Virus record (IMG/VR): IMGVR_UViG_3300026521_000463
Span: 1-64,000 of that record
DNA length: 64,000 nucleotides
DNA from: a virus
Reading direction: 5' to 3' (one strand)
This document shows positions 23,801-31,439 of this stretch, piece by piece; the stretch's first letter is position 1; every line of letters begins with the position of its first letter. Position numbers and translations under genes: made by a program. The notes under the pieces were generated by a model, which did not search any database, was not told where the DNA came from, and saw only the letters and a program-made list of their open reading frames with translations.

Positions 23801-24318
23801 GATGAATTCCCATTATCTGAATCATCAGAGCCAGAAGTATCTTTTTTTCTTATTAAAATGTATATATTACTTTTTTCTTTTATCATTTTCTTATTTTCAA
23901 CTGCTTCCAATTGAATTATGAAACCTCTATTTTGTCCTGTGTTACCATCCGATTTTATTTCAATATCAAGTGTCGCACCTGTATCACCTGATTTTATAGT
24001 AATGTTTTTATCTAACTTTGTATAGTCAATTCCGTCTTCAGCAGATAAAGAAAATGTTTTACAATTTATAGTAATATCATCTGGCAACTTTTTTGAGATG
24101 TTTATGTCTATTGTTATATTTGTATCTTCGTCAGGGGTGTCCGTTTTGACTTGACTTGCAATGATTGAAGAACGGTCAGTAGAAATGAAGTATGAAGTCA
24201 TCGTGCCTGGTATTTCAAGATTCCCTTTATCATCAAGGTTGAGGGTGGTATAACCATCATACTCAACCCTGTATCCAAACAATAAAGTAAAATGAAGTAT
24301 AAGATATAAAAATTTCAT
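23791..24318 (-). CDS. secreted protein with Calx-beta-like repeat
   Basis: Signal-like N-terminus (KFLYLILHFTLLFGYRV). Around residues 85-145 the sequence FSLSAEDGIDYTKLDKNI then IKSGDTGATLDIEI follows the Calx-beta pattern (GxDY, then LTFxxGxTxxxIxVxI) found in large bacterial adhesins. A Ser/Asp-rich tail closes the protein. It is probably exported to the periplasm or surface. The origin may be a host adhesin; role in infection is inference. Confidence 0.65.
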   Translation of the reverse strand: MKFLYLILHFTLLFGYRVEYDGYTTLNLDDKGNLEIPGTMTSYFISTDRSSIIASQVKTDTPDEDTNITIDINISKKLPDDITINCKTFSLSAEDGIDYTKLDKNITIKSGDTGATLDIEIKSDGNTGQNRGFIIQLEAVENKKMIKEKSNIYILIRKKDTSGSDDSDNGNSSWF

Positions 24319-24320
24319 TT

Positions 24321-24776
24321 TTACTCCTTTGTCAAATAATGTTCTTTATAGTAATTAACAATTTTTGAAAAAATTGCCATATTAGGTGTATATCTATCAT
24401 TTTGTAATATAGAACAATTTTTAATAAATTCCTCCATTTTACAATTTGATTTTTCTATACACTTGATATAAGTTATTGCCATTGCTACAGCAGCACTTCT
24501 GCTCTCTCCTGCATCACAATGGATTATAAGATTATCTTTTTTTGAAAATTCTATAATTTTTTTAATAGTTATATCATCAATATCATCTTGGAAATATATT
24601 TTTATATAACTATTAAATTTTTTATAATCTTCATCTGTAATTAAATCATCGTCTGAAATTGAAATAAGATTATATTTAGATGTATCTTTACCAAAAATAA
24701 GTAAAGACATAACTTCAAATTTTGAAATTATTGCTATTATATATTCATTAGATGAAGTATTAAAAAGTTTTAGCAT
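24321..24776 (-). CDS. dual-specificity/tyrosine phosphatase-like protein
   Basis: Contains the cysteine phosphatase signature HC-x5-RS: HCDAGESRSA at 86-95, with nucleophile C87 and phosphate-binding R93, after a hydrophobic strand (NLIIHC), as in DSP/PTP enzymes. A general-acid Asp may lie in the preceding acidic segments (DDIDDIT). At 151 residues it is the size of a minimal DSP. It follows the FliM-like gene after 26 bases in the same operon. Substrate could be a phosphoprotein or a phosphorylated nucleotide or RNA end. Confidence 0.75.
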   Translation of the reverse strand: MLKLFNTSSNEYIIAIISKFEVMSLLIFGKDTSKYNLISISDDDLITDEDYKKFNSYIKIYFQDDIDDITIKKIIEFSKKDNLIIHCDAGESRSAAVAMAITYIKCIEKSNCKMEEFIKNCSILQNDRYTPNMAIFSKIVNYYKEHYLTKE

Positions 24777-24802
24777 TTTTTATCCTTAGGTTTTATAGTT
24801 AT

Positions 24803-25381
24803 TTAACCCTTCCCTATTTTATACTTCTTTTTTTCATTTATACAAATAATCCCATCAATAGGAATATCTATATCAACTTTATAATAAGTATTTTTCCCTT
24901 TTAAGTTGTAATCACTTTTGATTTTTATTTGTGGATAAGTGTCATTCTCTATTCCTAATTCTTTTAATAAATTATCAAAAATTACCTTTGCCCCGTCTAT
25001 TGAATTGTCGTCAATGGTATTATCAGGTTTAGGTGTTCCTGCAAGCATATAATCCATCATAGCATTCATCAATTCTATTGAAACTAAAATTTCTACTTTT
25101 TTTATTTTTAGAGCATAATAGCAATTATATTTATGAATTTTTTCATCAATTCTATAATAATTTATATCTCCTGCTCCACACATATTTTTAAAAATATCAT
25201 ATAATCTTCTAATGATATTATGAGGTGTTAAAAGTGTTTTCTCTTTTTTTGCTTTCAAATCATCTTCTTCAACTACTTCTAAAAGTGCATTTATTTCCTC
25301 ATCTGAAAGGATTCTTTTAGATAAATCTTTTGGTATAGTGTAATCTGTCTCGTCAAAATGCTCATTAAAATAATCTACCAT
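24803..25381 (-). CDS. FliM/FliY-like protein with CheY-binding motif
   Basis: Residues 24-40 (RILSDEEINALLEVVEED region) closely match the N-terminal CheY-P-binding motif of flagellar switch protein FliM (ILSQEEIDALL), including the EVV-acidic continuation typical of Campylobacterota. Residues 95-185 (SIELMNAMMDYMLAG, then a helix and GIICI-type strands) resemble the CheC-like FliM/FliY middle domain. The protein is 192 residues against about 330-360 for FliM and lacks a C-terminal FliN-like domain. A mimic that binds CheY-P or the motor is inferred. It overlaps the upstream gene by 7 bases, indicating coupling. Confidence 0.7.
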   Translation of the reverse strand: MVDYFNEHFDETDYTIPKDLSKRILSDEEINALLEVVEEDDLKAKKEKTLLTPHNIIRRLYDIFKNMCGAGDINYYRIDEKIHKYNCYYALKIKKVEILVSIELMNAMMDYMLAGTPKPDNTIDDNSIDGAKVIFDNLLKELGIENDTYPQIKIKSDYNLKGKNTYYKVDIDIPIDGIICINEKKKYKIGKG

Positions 25382-25668
25382 TTTATACCTTTAATTAAGT
25401 TTTCTCTAAACTTATATTTTATTTCATCTTTTCTTCTGTGATGTTTATTTTTGCCTTCAAGTTTTTGAACTTTTATCATTCTATTATATTCAATTTTTGA
25501 TTGCCCTATATTAAGTAACTTCCAAACTTCGTATCTCGTCATTACAGATTTTTTCAAGTTTCTTCTATAACTCCTAAAAGAGTGTAAATCATCAAAAAAT
25601 GATGATTTAGAAATCCTTAGAACTGATAAATTTCTCCACTCTTTAAAATTCCATTCTAGAAAACTCAT
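25375..25668 (-). CDS. small basic protein (97 aa)
   Basis: The start is set at MSFLEWNFKEW just after the stop of the hydrolase gene; a longer frame from 25698 has no ribosome site. Very basic, with Arg/Lys/His clusters (SFRSYRRNLKKS, KNKHHRRKDEIKYK). Possible nucleic-acid binder. Coupled to the FliM-like gene by overlap. Not recognised. Confidence 0.6.
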   Translation of the reverse strand: MSFLEWNFKEWRNLSVLRISKSSFFDDLHSFRSYRRNLKKSVMTRYEVWKLLNIGQSKIEYNRMIKVQKLEGKNKHHRRKDEIKYKFRENLIKGIKW

Positions 25669-25669
25669 T

Positions 25670-26365
25670 TTATTTCTCGTCATAAATTGAAGTGTCAATC
25701 ACATCTTCAACTTTTATTTCTTCATCTGTGTGATAGAATTCCCATTCAATTCTTTCATTTTCAAGTAATTCAAAATAAACAGAATTGAAGTCATCTTTGC
25801 AGCAATGTATGCTGTTATGTGATAAACCTCTGCTAAAATCGTGATAAACTTTTATTTTATCAATTAAAATATGCTTTTTGATAACTTCAAGGATATTAAC
25901 ACTTGCCTTGGTATCTCCGCTTATTAAAAAGTTACCAAAAAATGAATATAACCCATAACAATTAAAAGGACCGTGATTGACTCCAATAGCAGTCATTCTC
26001 AACTCTGTTTCATTCATTGTCTTAAACTCAACCATCTCAACAGGAACATTCTGCCCATTCACATAAATTGAATTAAATTTACCTTTAAAAATATCTTTTA
26101 ATTCTTCAATAACTTTACTTCCAGAGATTACAATTGTTTTTAAACCTCTAACAAAATATCTGAAATAGATAAGTCTTTCAAGGTCTGAGATGTGGTCTAA
26201 ATGGGTATGACTTATGAAAATATAATCTATATCTTCATCTTTAACCTTTTGAAAAATGCCGTGCCCGCAATCAAATAAGATAGTTTCACGACCTTCAATT
26301 AAAAAAGCACTTGACACTTCACTAAAAGCACCACCATTTCCTAATTTTGTTATTTTAGTTTTCAT
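25670..26365 (-). CDS. metallo-beta-lactamase-fold hydrolase
   Basis: Carries the MBL signature HTHLDH at 53-58 after the strand-Asp LFDCG (30-34). Further metal ligands are likely in VNHGPF and in the SGDT segment, with a later His (HDFSRG/HNSIHC). The layout resembles RNase Z or phosphodiesterase-type members (about 230 residues) that cleave RNA or cyclic nucleotides. The same operon contains a TerD-domain protein and the FliM-like gene. Substrate unknown; anti-signalling cleavage of cyclic nucleotides is a possibility only. Confidence 0.8.
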   Translation of the reverse strand: MKTKITKLGNGGAFSEVSSAFLIEGRETILFDCGHGIFQKVKDEDIDYIFISHTHLDHISDLERLIYFRYFVRGLKTIVISGSKVIEELKDIFKGKFNSIYVNGQNVPVEMVEFKTMNETELRMTAIGVNHGPFNCYGLYSFFGNFLISGDTKASVNILEVIKKHILIDKIKVYHDFSRGLSHNSIHCCKDDFNSVYFELLENERIEWEFYHTDEEIKVEDVIDTSIYDEK

Positions 26366-26594
26366 CATTCTCTTCTTTATAGTTGTATTCTTTAAGATTT
26401 ACAAAAAGTAGTGTTTTGTCACTGAAATCCACTTGTCCTGCATCAATGTCTTCAATTGTTTTTTCTTTTGTATTTACTTTGCTGATAATACAAAATACCT
26501 TTATCCCAAAATTAACTTGTGTCTGAGGTTTTGCTACAATAATTTCATTAACTTCTGGTCTATCTAAAACTATACCTAAATCTTTTAATACCAT
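26355..26594 (-). CDS. hypothetical protein (79 aa)
   Basis: Beta-rich acidic protein placed between the TerD-domain gene and the MBL hydrolase, overlapping the latter by 11 bases. No motif recognised. Its position suggests it works with one of these. Confidence 0.6.
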   Translation of the reverse strand: MVLKDLGIVLDRPEVNEIIVAKPQTQVNFGIKVFCIISKVNTKEKTIEDIDAGQVDFSDKTLLFVNLKEYNYKEENDEN

Positions 26595-26605
26595 TTTAAC
26601 TCCTT

Positions 26606-28438
26606 TTAAGAAACAAGTTCTAAAAGTAATCCCATCTCTGGGTTTCTTAAATCTAAGATTCTTGTTTCTTCATCTTTCTCAATTTCTTCAAGTTCTAAAT
26701 CGTTGATATATAAGTAAGAGTTAAGTTGTCTTCTTAACATATCTTCAATTCCTGACGGGTCTCTGTCTGAAACTTGCCCTGCTTTGTTACTTGCTAAGAA
26801 ATAAAATGTATCATTATCAATAACCCCAATAGTTTCTTCTCTATCTTTAGGTTTAATATATGTCTCGAATATAATTTGACTTTTTTCTAACATTCTATTT
26901 TCAGCAACATATTCAGCATCACCTATGAAAAATTTATAATTTAATTCAGGGTGTGTTCCCGTGAATAGGTTTACCTTAACATTATACAGGTTTTTTGTAT
27001 TGAATTTTAACAATTCAGTTGCTCCATTTGGTCTTGGAGCATCTGTAATATCACCTGAATAAACCACACTATCACTTGCCCAATCTCTATTCCATCCAAT
27101 TTTAGCAACACTATTTGTAGCACTTAAATCTAAATCCACTCTATTTCTATGCGATTCTTCATCAAGGTCAAGGTTATACCAATGAATACCAACCACAGGA
27201 TTATTTACGATTTTAACTTTACTTCCAAAAGGAAAATTACCTACGAACTTTTTACCACTCTCAGGAAATGCTACTTTGATATTATCTTCAAGTCCTATTA
27301 TTTTGATATTGCTTTCTTTTAGTTTTTTATTTAACTTTTTAGAAAGTCTTTTAATAATAACTTTTCTAACCATTTCAAGATATTTATTGCTTACTTTTTT
27401 GTCATAAGTGTCTATAAATGTTTTGCCATTTCTCACTTGATATTGGATTAAATCACCTTTATCTGTTAAAAGTCTTGTATTTACTGCTCTATAAAGTTTT
27501 AAAATATAACTAATGTCCATATCTTTGATAATTGACTTGATTTCATTTTTTGAAAATTCTTTAGATGTAACCATTAAGTAATCTGCTGTTTTTACAGGTT
27601 TATGATGTTTTTTAGACATTCTTGAAATTTTGTTTATAATACTTCTATTATTTGGATTTTTCATCATTACAAAAATTTCTTTATATCTATTGAAAATCTC
27701 AGCAAAAGGTTTATATCCATATAATTCAATGTGATTTTTTAGGTCTTCTGTCAAGTCATATCTCGCAACTAACTCTTGGAATGCTCTATTTTTAACAAAT
27801 GGGATATGATATCTGTTAGCAATCATTCTAAAAAAATCTTCACCTTTTGCAGGAACTTTTGCTATATCTAATACAGAAATTTTTAAGTCTTTATTTCCTA
27901 TATTCCATTTTTGGATAGTATTATATTTTTCTTTAATACTTCCTTCAAGTTTTTCAGATAAAATTTCAGAAATTTCATATACTAAATCACTATCTAATGC
28001 GATATTTTGAGTAATAACTTGGAATAATTTTTCAAAAAATTCATCCTCACTCATCACATCAATTGTTTTAACTTCATATCCATCTAAGAATTCTACTACA
28101 CTCTCATCAAAATCTGTAGGTCTTGCACCTGTTAAGTAGTGAAAAATTTGATAAAAAATTCTTGTCCCTTCAACTTCACTTCTAATAACTTCATCCCATC
28201 TTTTGAAGAATGTTTCTCCTAATTCATTGTTTGAAATGTTATACATTGAAACTACATCAACTGCCGTATTTAAGCATTTGTTACTCATTTCTGAAAAATC
28301 AAAATAAACACCTTTAGCAAATAAATCCATAGCATATCTATTTAGTGTTCTTTCTTCTAAGTCATTTGTTCCACTATCTTTAACAACACTATTAAATAAT
28401 CTCATCGCCACTTTTTGTTTTAATAAGCAATTTTTCAT
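26606..28438 (-). CDS. large protein with TerD-like C-terminal domain
   Basis: 610 residues. The N-terminal ~430 are helical with basic patches (NKISRMSKKHHKPVK; RLSKKLNKKLKES). Residues ~430-530 contain HWYNLDLDE, RVDLDLSATNS and VVYSGDITDAPRPNGATELL. This matches the TerD-type calcium-binding domain as found at the end of the MXAN_6230/SCO0854-type large proteins of Ter stress systems (RVDLDLS..SGDxTxAPxPxGAxE). Ter systems act in chemical stress and phage defence. Here it would be a phage copy, perhaps to counter or exploit that pathway. First gene of the eight-gene operon. The domain call is by eye. Confidence 0.6.
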   Translation of the reverse strand: MKNCLLKQKVAMRLFNSVVKDSGTNDLEERTLNRYAMDLFAKGVYFDFSEMSNKCLNTAVDVVSMYNISNNELGETFFKRWDEVIRSEVEGTRIFYQIFHYLTGARPTDFDESVVEFLDGYEVKTIDVMSEDEFFEKLFQVITQNIALDSDLVYEISEILSEKLEGSIKEKYNTIQKWNIGNKDLKISVLDIAKVPAKGEDFFRMIANRYHIPFVKNRAFQELVARYDLTEDLKNHIELYGYKPFAEIFNRYKEIFVMMKNPNNRSIINKISRMSKKHHKPVKTADYLMVTSKEFSKNEIKSIIKDMDISYILKLYRAVNTRLLTDKGDLIQYQVRNGKTFIDTYDKKVSNKYLEMVRKVIIKRLSKKLNKKLKESNIKIIGLEDNIKVAFPESGKKFVGNFPFGSKVKIVNNPVVGIHWYNLDLDEESHRNRVDLDLSATNSVAKIGWNRDWASDSVVYSGDITDAPRPNGATELLKFNTKNLYNVKVNLFTGTHPELNYKFFIGDAEYVAENRMLEKSQIIFETYIKPKDREETIGVIDNDTFYFLASNKAGQVSDRDPSGIEDMLRRQLNSYLYINDLELEEIEKDEETRILDLRNPEMGLLLELVS

Positions 28439-28476
28439 TCATTCTCCTTTTATTTATCATGTGATTTACATTTATA

Positions 28477-28505
28477 ATTATAATAAAAAATTTTGAAAAA
28501 GTCAA
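28477..28505 (-). promoter_or_regulatory. sigma70-type promoter
   Basis: TTGACT, 17 bp, TATAAT on the minus strand. It heads the eight-gene operon with the TerD-domain, MBL, FliM-like and phosphatase genes. Confidence 0.85.
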
Positions 28506-28513
28506 GGACTTTT

Positions 28514-28921
28514 TCATTTTTTCTTAAAAAAGTTTATAAGTTTTGAAGGTATTGCTTTAAAAGCATTATTTTTAGGTTTATCTTCAACACTTTTATCTTC
28601 ACTTACCTCAACTTTTTCTACTTTTTCTTTTGGTATTTCATAAAGTGCAACTTCTTTAATTGAATTTACTTTATTTTTAGTTGATTTGTCATCAAAAAAT
28701 CTCACATTAAACTTTTTAGTTACTTCATTCCATTCCTTATGAAGTTTTAAAATGTCTATATTTTCGTCTAACTCTTTCCATTTAATGCTTGAAAAAACGA
28801 ATTTTTGAGGTTCAATTTTTTGGAGTTTTTCTTTAAGATTATTTTTTTCAATATAATCTAATAATACACTTTCCTTGATGATTTTCTTTTTTTCTAACCA
28901 TCTTGTGAAAATTACTTCCAT
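28514..28921 (-). CDS. hypothetical protein (135 aa)
   Basis: Charged protein with a helical N-terminal half, an acidic linker (VEKVEVSEDKSVEDKP) and a basic amphipathic C-terminal helix (AIPSKLINFFKKK). A separate -10-only promoter and a hairpin upstream suggest it is transcribed alone. Unknown. Confidence 0.65.
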   Translation of the reverse strand: MEVIFTRWLEKKKIIKESVLLDYIEKNNLKEKLQKIEPQKFVFSSIKWKELDENIDILKLHKEWNEVTKKFNVRFFDDKSTKNKVNSIKEVALYEIPKEKVEKVEVSEDKSVEDKPKNNAFKAIPSKLINFFKKK

Positions 28922-28959
28922 AATTATCCTTTTTATTTTATTTAAACAATTTTTATGAA

Positions 28960-28969
28960 TAATTATAAA
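28960..28969 (-). promoter_or_regulatory. -10 element without -35
   Basis: TTTATAATTATT core on the minus strand, about 40 bases upstream of the 135-residue gene and past the hairpin. No TTGAC-like box. Confidence 0.35.
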
Positions 28970-29002
28970 TCATATCCAAAAAACCTCAAAAATTCTTATA
29001 AA

Positions 29003-29027
29003 TGCTAAGGTCAAAAAAACCTTAGCA
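29003..29027 (-). terminator. hairpin terminator candidate
   Basis: Stem TGCTAAGG / CCTTAGCA (8 bp) with a 9-base T-rich loop. It covers the stop codon of the 166-residue gene and is followed by T-rich sequence. Confidence 0.6.
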
Positions 29028-29522
29028 GTCAAAAAATTCAACAGTTACTTCTGTTTCACTTTTATATAATTCGCCTCTATAATTTTCATATTGAGTTGAA
29101 CTGCTAACATAAGCATTTCCTTCTTTTTTGAAAACTTCACTCTCTTCAACCTTAAATTTGCTATCATCAATAAAAAATGTTTCTTTAACAGTTCTTCTTG
29201 CAATTGTTTTTAAGTTGTCATCTGGACTTTTTAACTCTGTAATTGATTCAAAACTCGTTTCATTTGTTACAGGATGCTCATATCTTTTTGAAGTTTCAAC
29301 ACTTAAATACTCTTTTTCTAAATTGAAAAATTTCTCTTCTGCTAAGTCAAATCTTTCTCTCATACTTGTAAAAGCATCTATTTCAATATCATCTTTTTCA
29401 TTTACTTCTTTTTTAACATCTTCTTCTACTTCTGTAATATCTTGTAAGTTGATATCTACTCCAAATATTCTTGAAAAAACATCACTTAAAACATCTAACC
29501 CTTCAATTTCATTACTTTTCAT
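29022..29522 (-). CDS. hypothetical protein (166 aa)
   Basis: The start is set at MKSNEIEG with AAGGAGAATGATA in front. Acidic, beta-rich in the C-terminal half. It overlaps the end of the co-chaperonin gene by 11 bases; by position it might be a client-related or capsid-folding factor, but nothing in its sequence shows this. Confidence 0.65.
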   Translation of the reverse strand: MKSNEIEGLDVLSDVFSRIFGVDINLQDITEVEEDVKKEVNEKDDIEIDAFTSMRERFDLAEEKFFNLEKEYLSVETSKRYEHPVTNETSFESITELKSPDDNLKTIARRTVKETFFIDDSKFKVEESEVFKKEGNAYVSSSTQYENYRGELYKSETEVTVEFFDC

Positions 29523-29844
29523 TATCATTCTCCTTATTTTCTTCATCCAAACTTTCTTTAAAGTCTGCTTCATTATTGATACCTAAAACTACTTCATCAG
29601 GAATCAATACATATTTTTCACTATTAAGGATTATAGGTGTCCCTGCTCCTTTTTGAATAGTGATAATATCATCTTCACAATACTCTAAACCTTTTGCAAC
29701 TCTAATTATCTTAACATTTTCAGTAAATGAGACAGTTTTTGTAGTTGCCAAAATAATACCTGATTCAGATTTAACTTCATCTTCTTTTTCTGCTTCACGA
29801 AGGCAAAGTAACATTTTATTTTTTGGTATAAAATTAGGTTTCAT
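29512..29844 (-). CDS. GroES-like co-chaperonin
   Basis: 110 residues aligning with the GroES pattern: N-terminal IPKNKMLLCLREA (strand), ESGIILATTKTV in place of the mobile-loop GGIVLTGSA region, VKIIRVAKG, then DDIITIQKGAGTPI and VLIPDEVVLGI. GroES caps the host GroEL; T4 gp31 is the phage precedent, needed to fold the capsid protein. The tail beyond residue 95 is acidic and extra. The phage probably redirects host GroEL. Confidence 0.75.
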   Translation of the reverse strand: MKPNFIPKNKMLLCLREAEKEDEVKSESGIILATTKTVSFTENVKIIRVAKGLEYCEDDIITIQKGAGTPIILNSEKYVLIPDEVVLGINNEADFKESLDEENKENDNEK

Positions 29845-29873
29845 TTATCTCCTTTTTAATTTTTTTATTTATA

Positions 29874-29885
29874 ATTATACTATTT
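29874..29885 (-). promoter_or_regulatory. -10 element without -35
   Basis: GTATAATTATAAAT core on the minus strand, about 30 bases before the co-chaperonin gene, with no -35. Confidence 0.4.
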
Positions 29886-29910
29886 TTAGAAAAGAAAATT
29901 AACTAATCTC

Positions 29911-30894
29911 TTAAAAAATATATTCTATTTCATAAACACTATCATCTTCACCTAATAGTGGTAATTCAAATCCTCTTCCCATATCACTCCAAAGATAAAA
30001 TAAATTTTTATCTCCTCTTTTTTTGTTTCTTTTTTCTAATTCATCTAATCCAATAAGTGAGACATACATTTTTGTATTAAAATTCTTATTGAAAAATTTT
30101 CTTCTGCTTTTTATAGACATATTTGTTCTATCAACCACAAAATCTTTTCTTGCTTTTAGTAATTTCCCTTTTTTAACTTCAAAAAGTTTATCTATCTCTT
30201 TATGGTCTTCTTTAGATAACTTTTTCCAAATCTCATTATAATCCGTTTCATTGAATTTATCTTTTCCGTATTCAAGTAAAATATCATCTCTACTTAACAC
30301 ATGAAGTCCGTTGAGATTTTCTTTTATATAAGTTGATTTACCACAACCTGGTAACCCTATAAATAAATGGATTGTAGGTTTATTAGGGTCTTTTTTAGGC
30401 ATTTCAATCTTTTCTAATTCAACTTTTACATCCCTTCCTTCTTGGTCTTCAAAACATATATTTCCTGCAGTGTCATATTTTCTGAACTCATATAAATTTT
30501 TTAAAAGTTTAAGATTATGTTTAAAGTATTGTCTTATTTGTCTTTCACTTTTTTGCCATAATGCTCCGTGATAATTTATAGTATAAAGGATATCTATATC
30601 CTCAACACTCAAATAACCTTTATCACCCATTAAGTAATCAATTGCTATTAAAGTTGAAAAATGCTCGTGTCCTGTATATAATACTCTTCCATTTTCATTT
30701 ATAAATTTTGAAACAGGTTTTCCTAAGTCGTGTAATAAAGCAACTTTTTTCATAAATTCACTTTTTGCTTGACTAAAAACCATACAAGTATGACTCCAAG
30801 TGTCATCCTCAAGATGATATGTCTCACTTGGCACAATTGTATTTTTTAAAACATTCATATAATCTTTTTTAACTTTTAAAAATAATTCTTTCAT
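29911..30894 (-). CDS. HD phosphohydrolase fused to polynucleotide-kinase-type P-loop kinase
   Basis: Residues 27-160 form an HD domain: H27, LLHDLGKP with HD at 55-56, GHEH at 75-78 and a later Asp. Residues 172-327 form a P-loop kinase: IHLFIGLPGCGKST (P-loop 180-188), SRDD (201-204) and VVDRTNMS, the pattern of the T4 Pnk kinase domain. T4 Pnk pairs its 5' kinase with a HAD 3' phosphatase; here an HD domain takes that place. RNA or DNA end healing is plausible, together with the Thg1-like protein and ligase. It heads its own operon. Confidence 0.8.
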   Translation of the reverse strand: MKELFLKVKKDYMNVLKNTIVPSETYHLEDDTWSHTCMVFSQAKSEFMKKVALLHDLGKPVSKFINENGRVLYTGHEHFSTLIAIDYLMGDKGYLSVEDIDILYTINYHGALWQKSERQIRQYFKHNLKLLKNLYEFRKYDTAGNICFEDQEGRDVKVELEKIEMPKKDPNKPTIHLFIGLPGCGKSTYIKENLNGLHVLSRDDILLEYGKDKFNETDYNEIWKKLSKEDHKEIDKLFEVKKGKLLKARKDFVVDRTNMSIKSRRKFFNKNFNTKMYVSLIGLDELEKRNKKRGDKNLFYLWSDMGRGFELPLLGEDDSVYEIEYIF

Positions 30895-30924
30895 GTGGAT
30901 CCTTTTTTGTTTATTTTTTATATT

Positions 30925-30953
30925 ATTATAACTTAAAAATTTTTATTTGTCAA
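30925..30953 (-). promoter_or_regulatory. sigma70-type promoter
   Basis: TTGACA, 17 bp, TATAAT on the minus strand, ahead of the HD-kinase gene. Confidence 0.8.
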
Positions 30954-31377
30954 GTGAATTAACAATCCATTCACTTGCTTTTATAATACCTTCAATTTCA
31001 GAACTTGCTTCACATTCAAATAAAACATCTGTATCATTTAGAATTTTAGAAGTAGAATATACTAAAAAGTCTTTAATAACATAAACATCAAATTCTGTCA
31101 ATTCTTTATTAAAACAATCTGTTAAAATGTTATAACCATTTCTAAATGCCACCCCTTTACACTTGAAAGCAAATTCAAAAATACTCATCTCTTTATAAAA
31201 ATCTTGCTTAGTATTGTAATAATCTTCTGACAAATGTTTATTAAATTCTGTCTTATGTAATTCATTAGGAGTGCAATGAAACTTACAAATCATTCCACCA
31301 TCATCTTCAATCGTAATATATTCAATAAACTCTTCATTTATGTCCATAATTTTACTAAATAATTTTTTACTAATCAT
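30943..31377 (-). CDS. hypothetical protein (144 aa)
   Basis: Acidic soluble protein with several Cys, transcribed alone from its own promoter. Its 3' end overlaps the next promoter. No motif recognised. Confidence 0.65.
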   Translation of the reverse strand: MISKKLFSKIMDINEEFIEYITIEDDGGMICKFHCTPNELHKTEFNKHLSEDYYNTKQDFYKEMSIFEFAFKCKGVAFRNGYNILTDCFNKELTEFDVYVIKDFLVYSTSKILNDTDVLFECEASSEIEGIIKASEWIVNSLDK

Positions 31378-31403
31378 GTGAATCCTTTTTGTTTTATATT
31401 ATA

Positions 31404-31432
31404 ATTATAACAAAAATGATGAAAAAAGTCAA
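31404..31432 (-). promoter_or_regulatory. sigma70-type promoter
   Basis: TTGACT, 17 bp, TATAAT on the minus strand, ahead of the 144-residue gene. Confidence 0.85.
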
Positions 31433-31439
31433 TAGTTTT

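Noticed and set aside
29128-29586. Plus-strand open frame of 152 codons
   Set aside because: It runs antisense to the 166-residue minus-strand gene, has Ser/Leu/Phe-rich low-complexity content typical of reverse-strand shadows, and no ribosome site.
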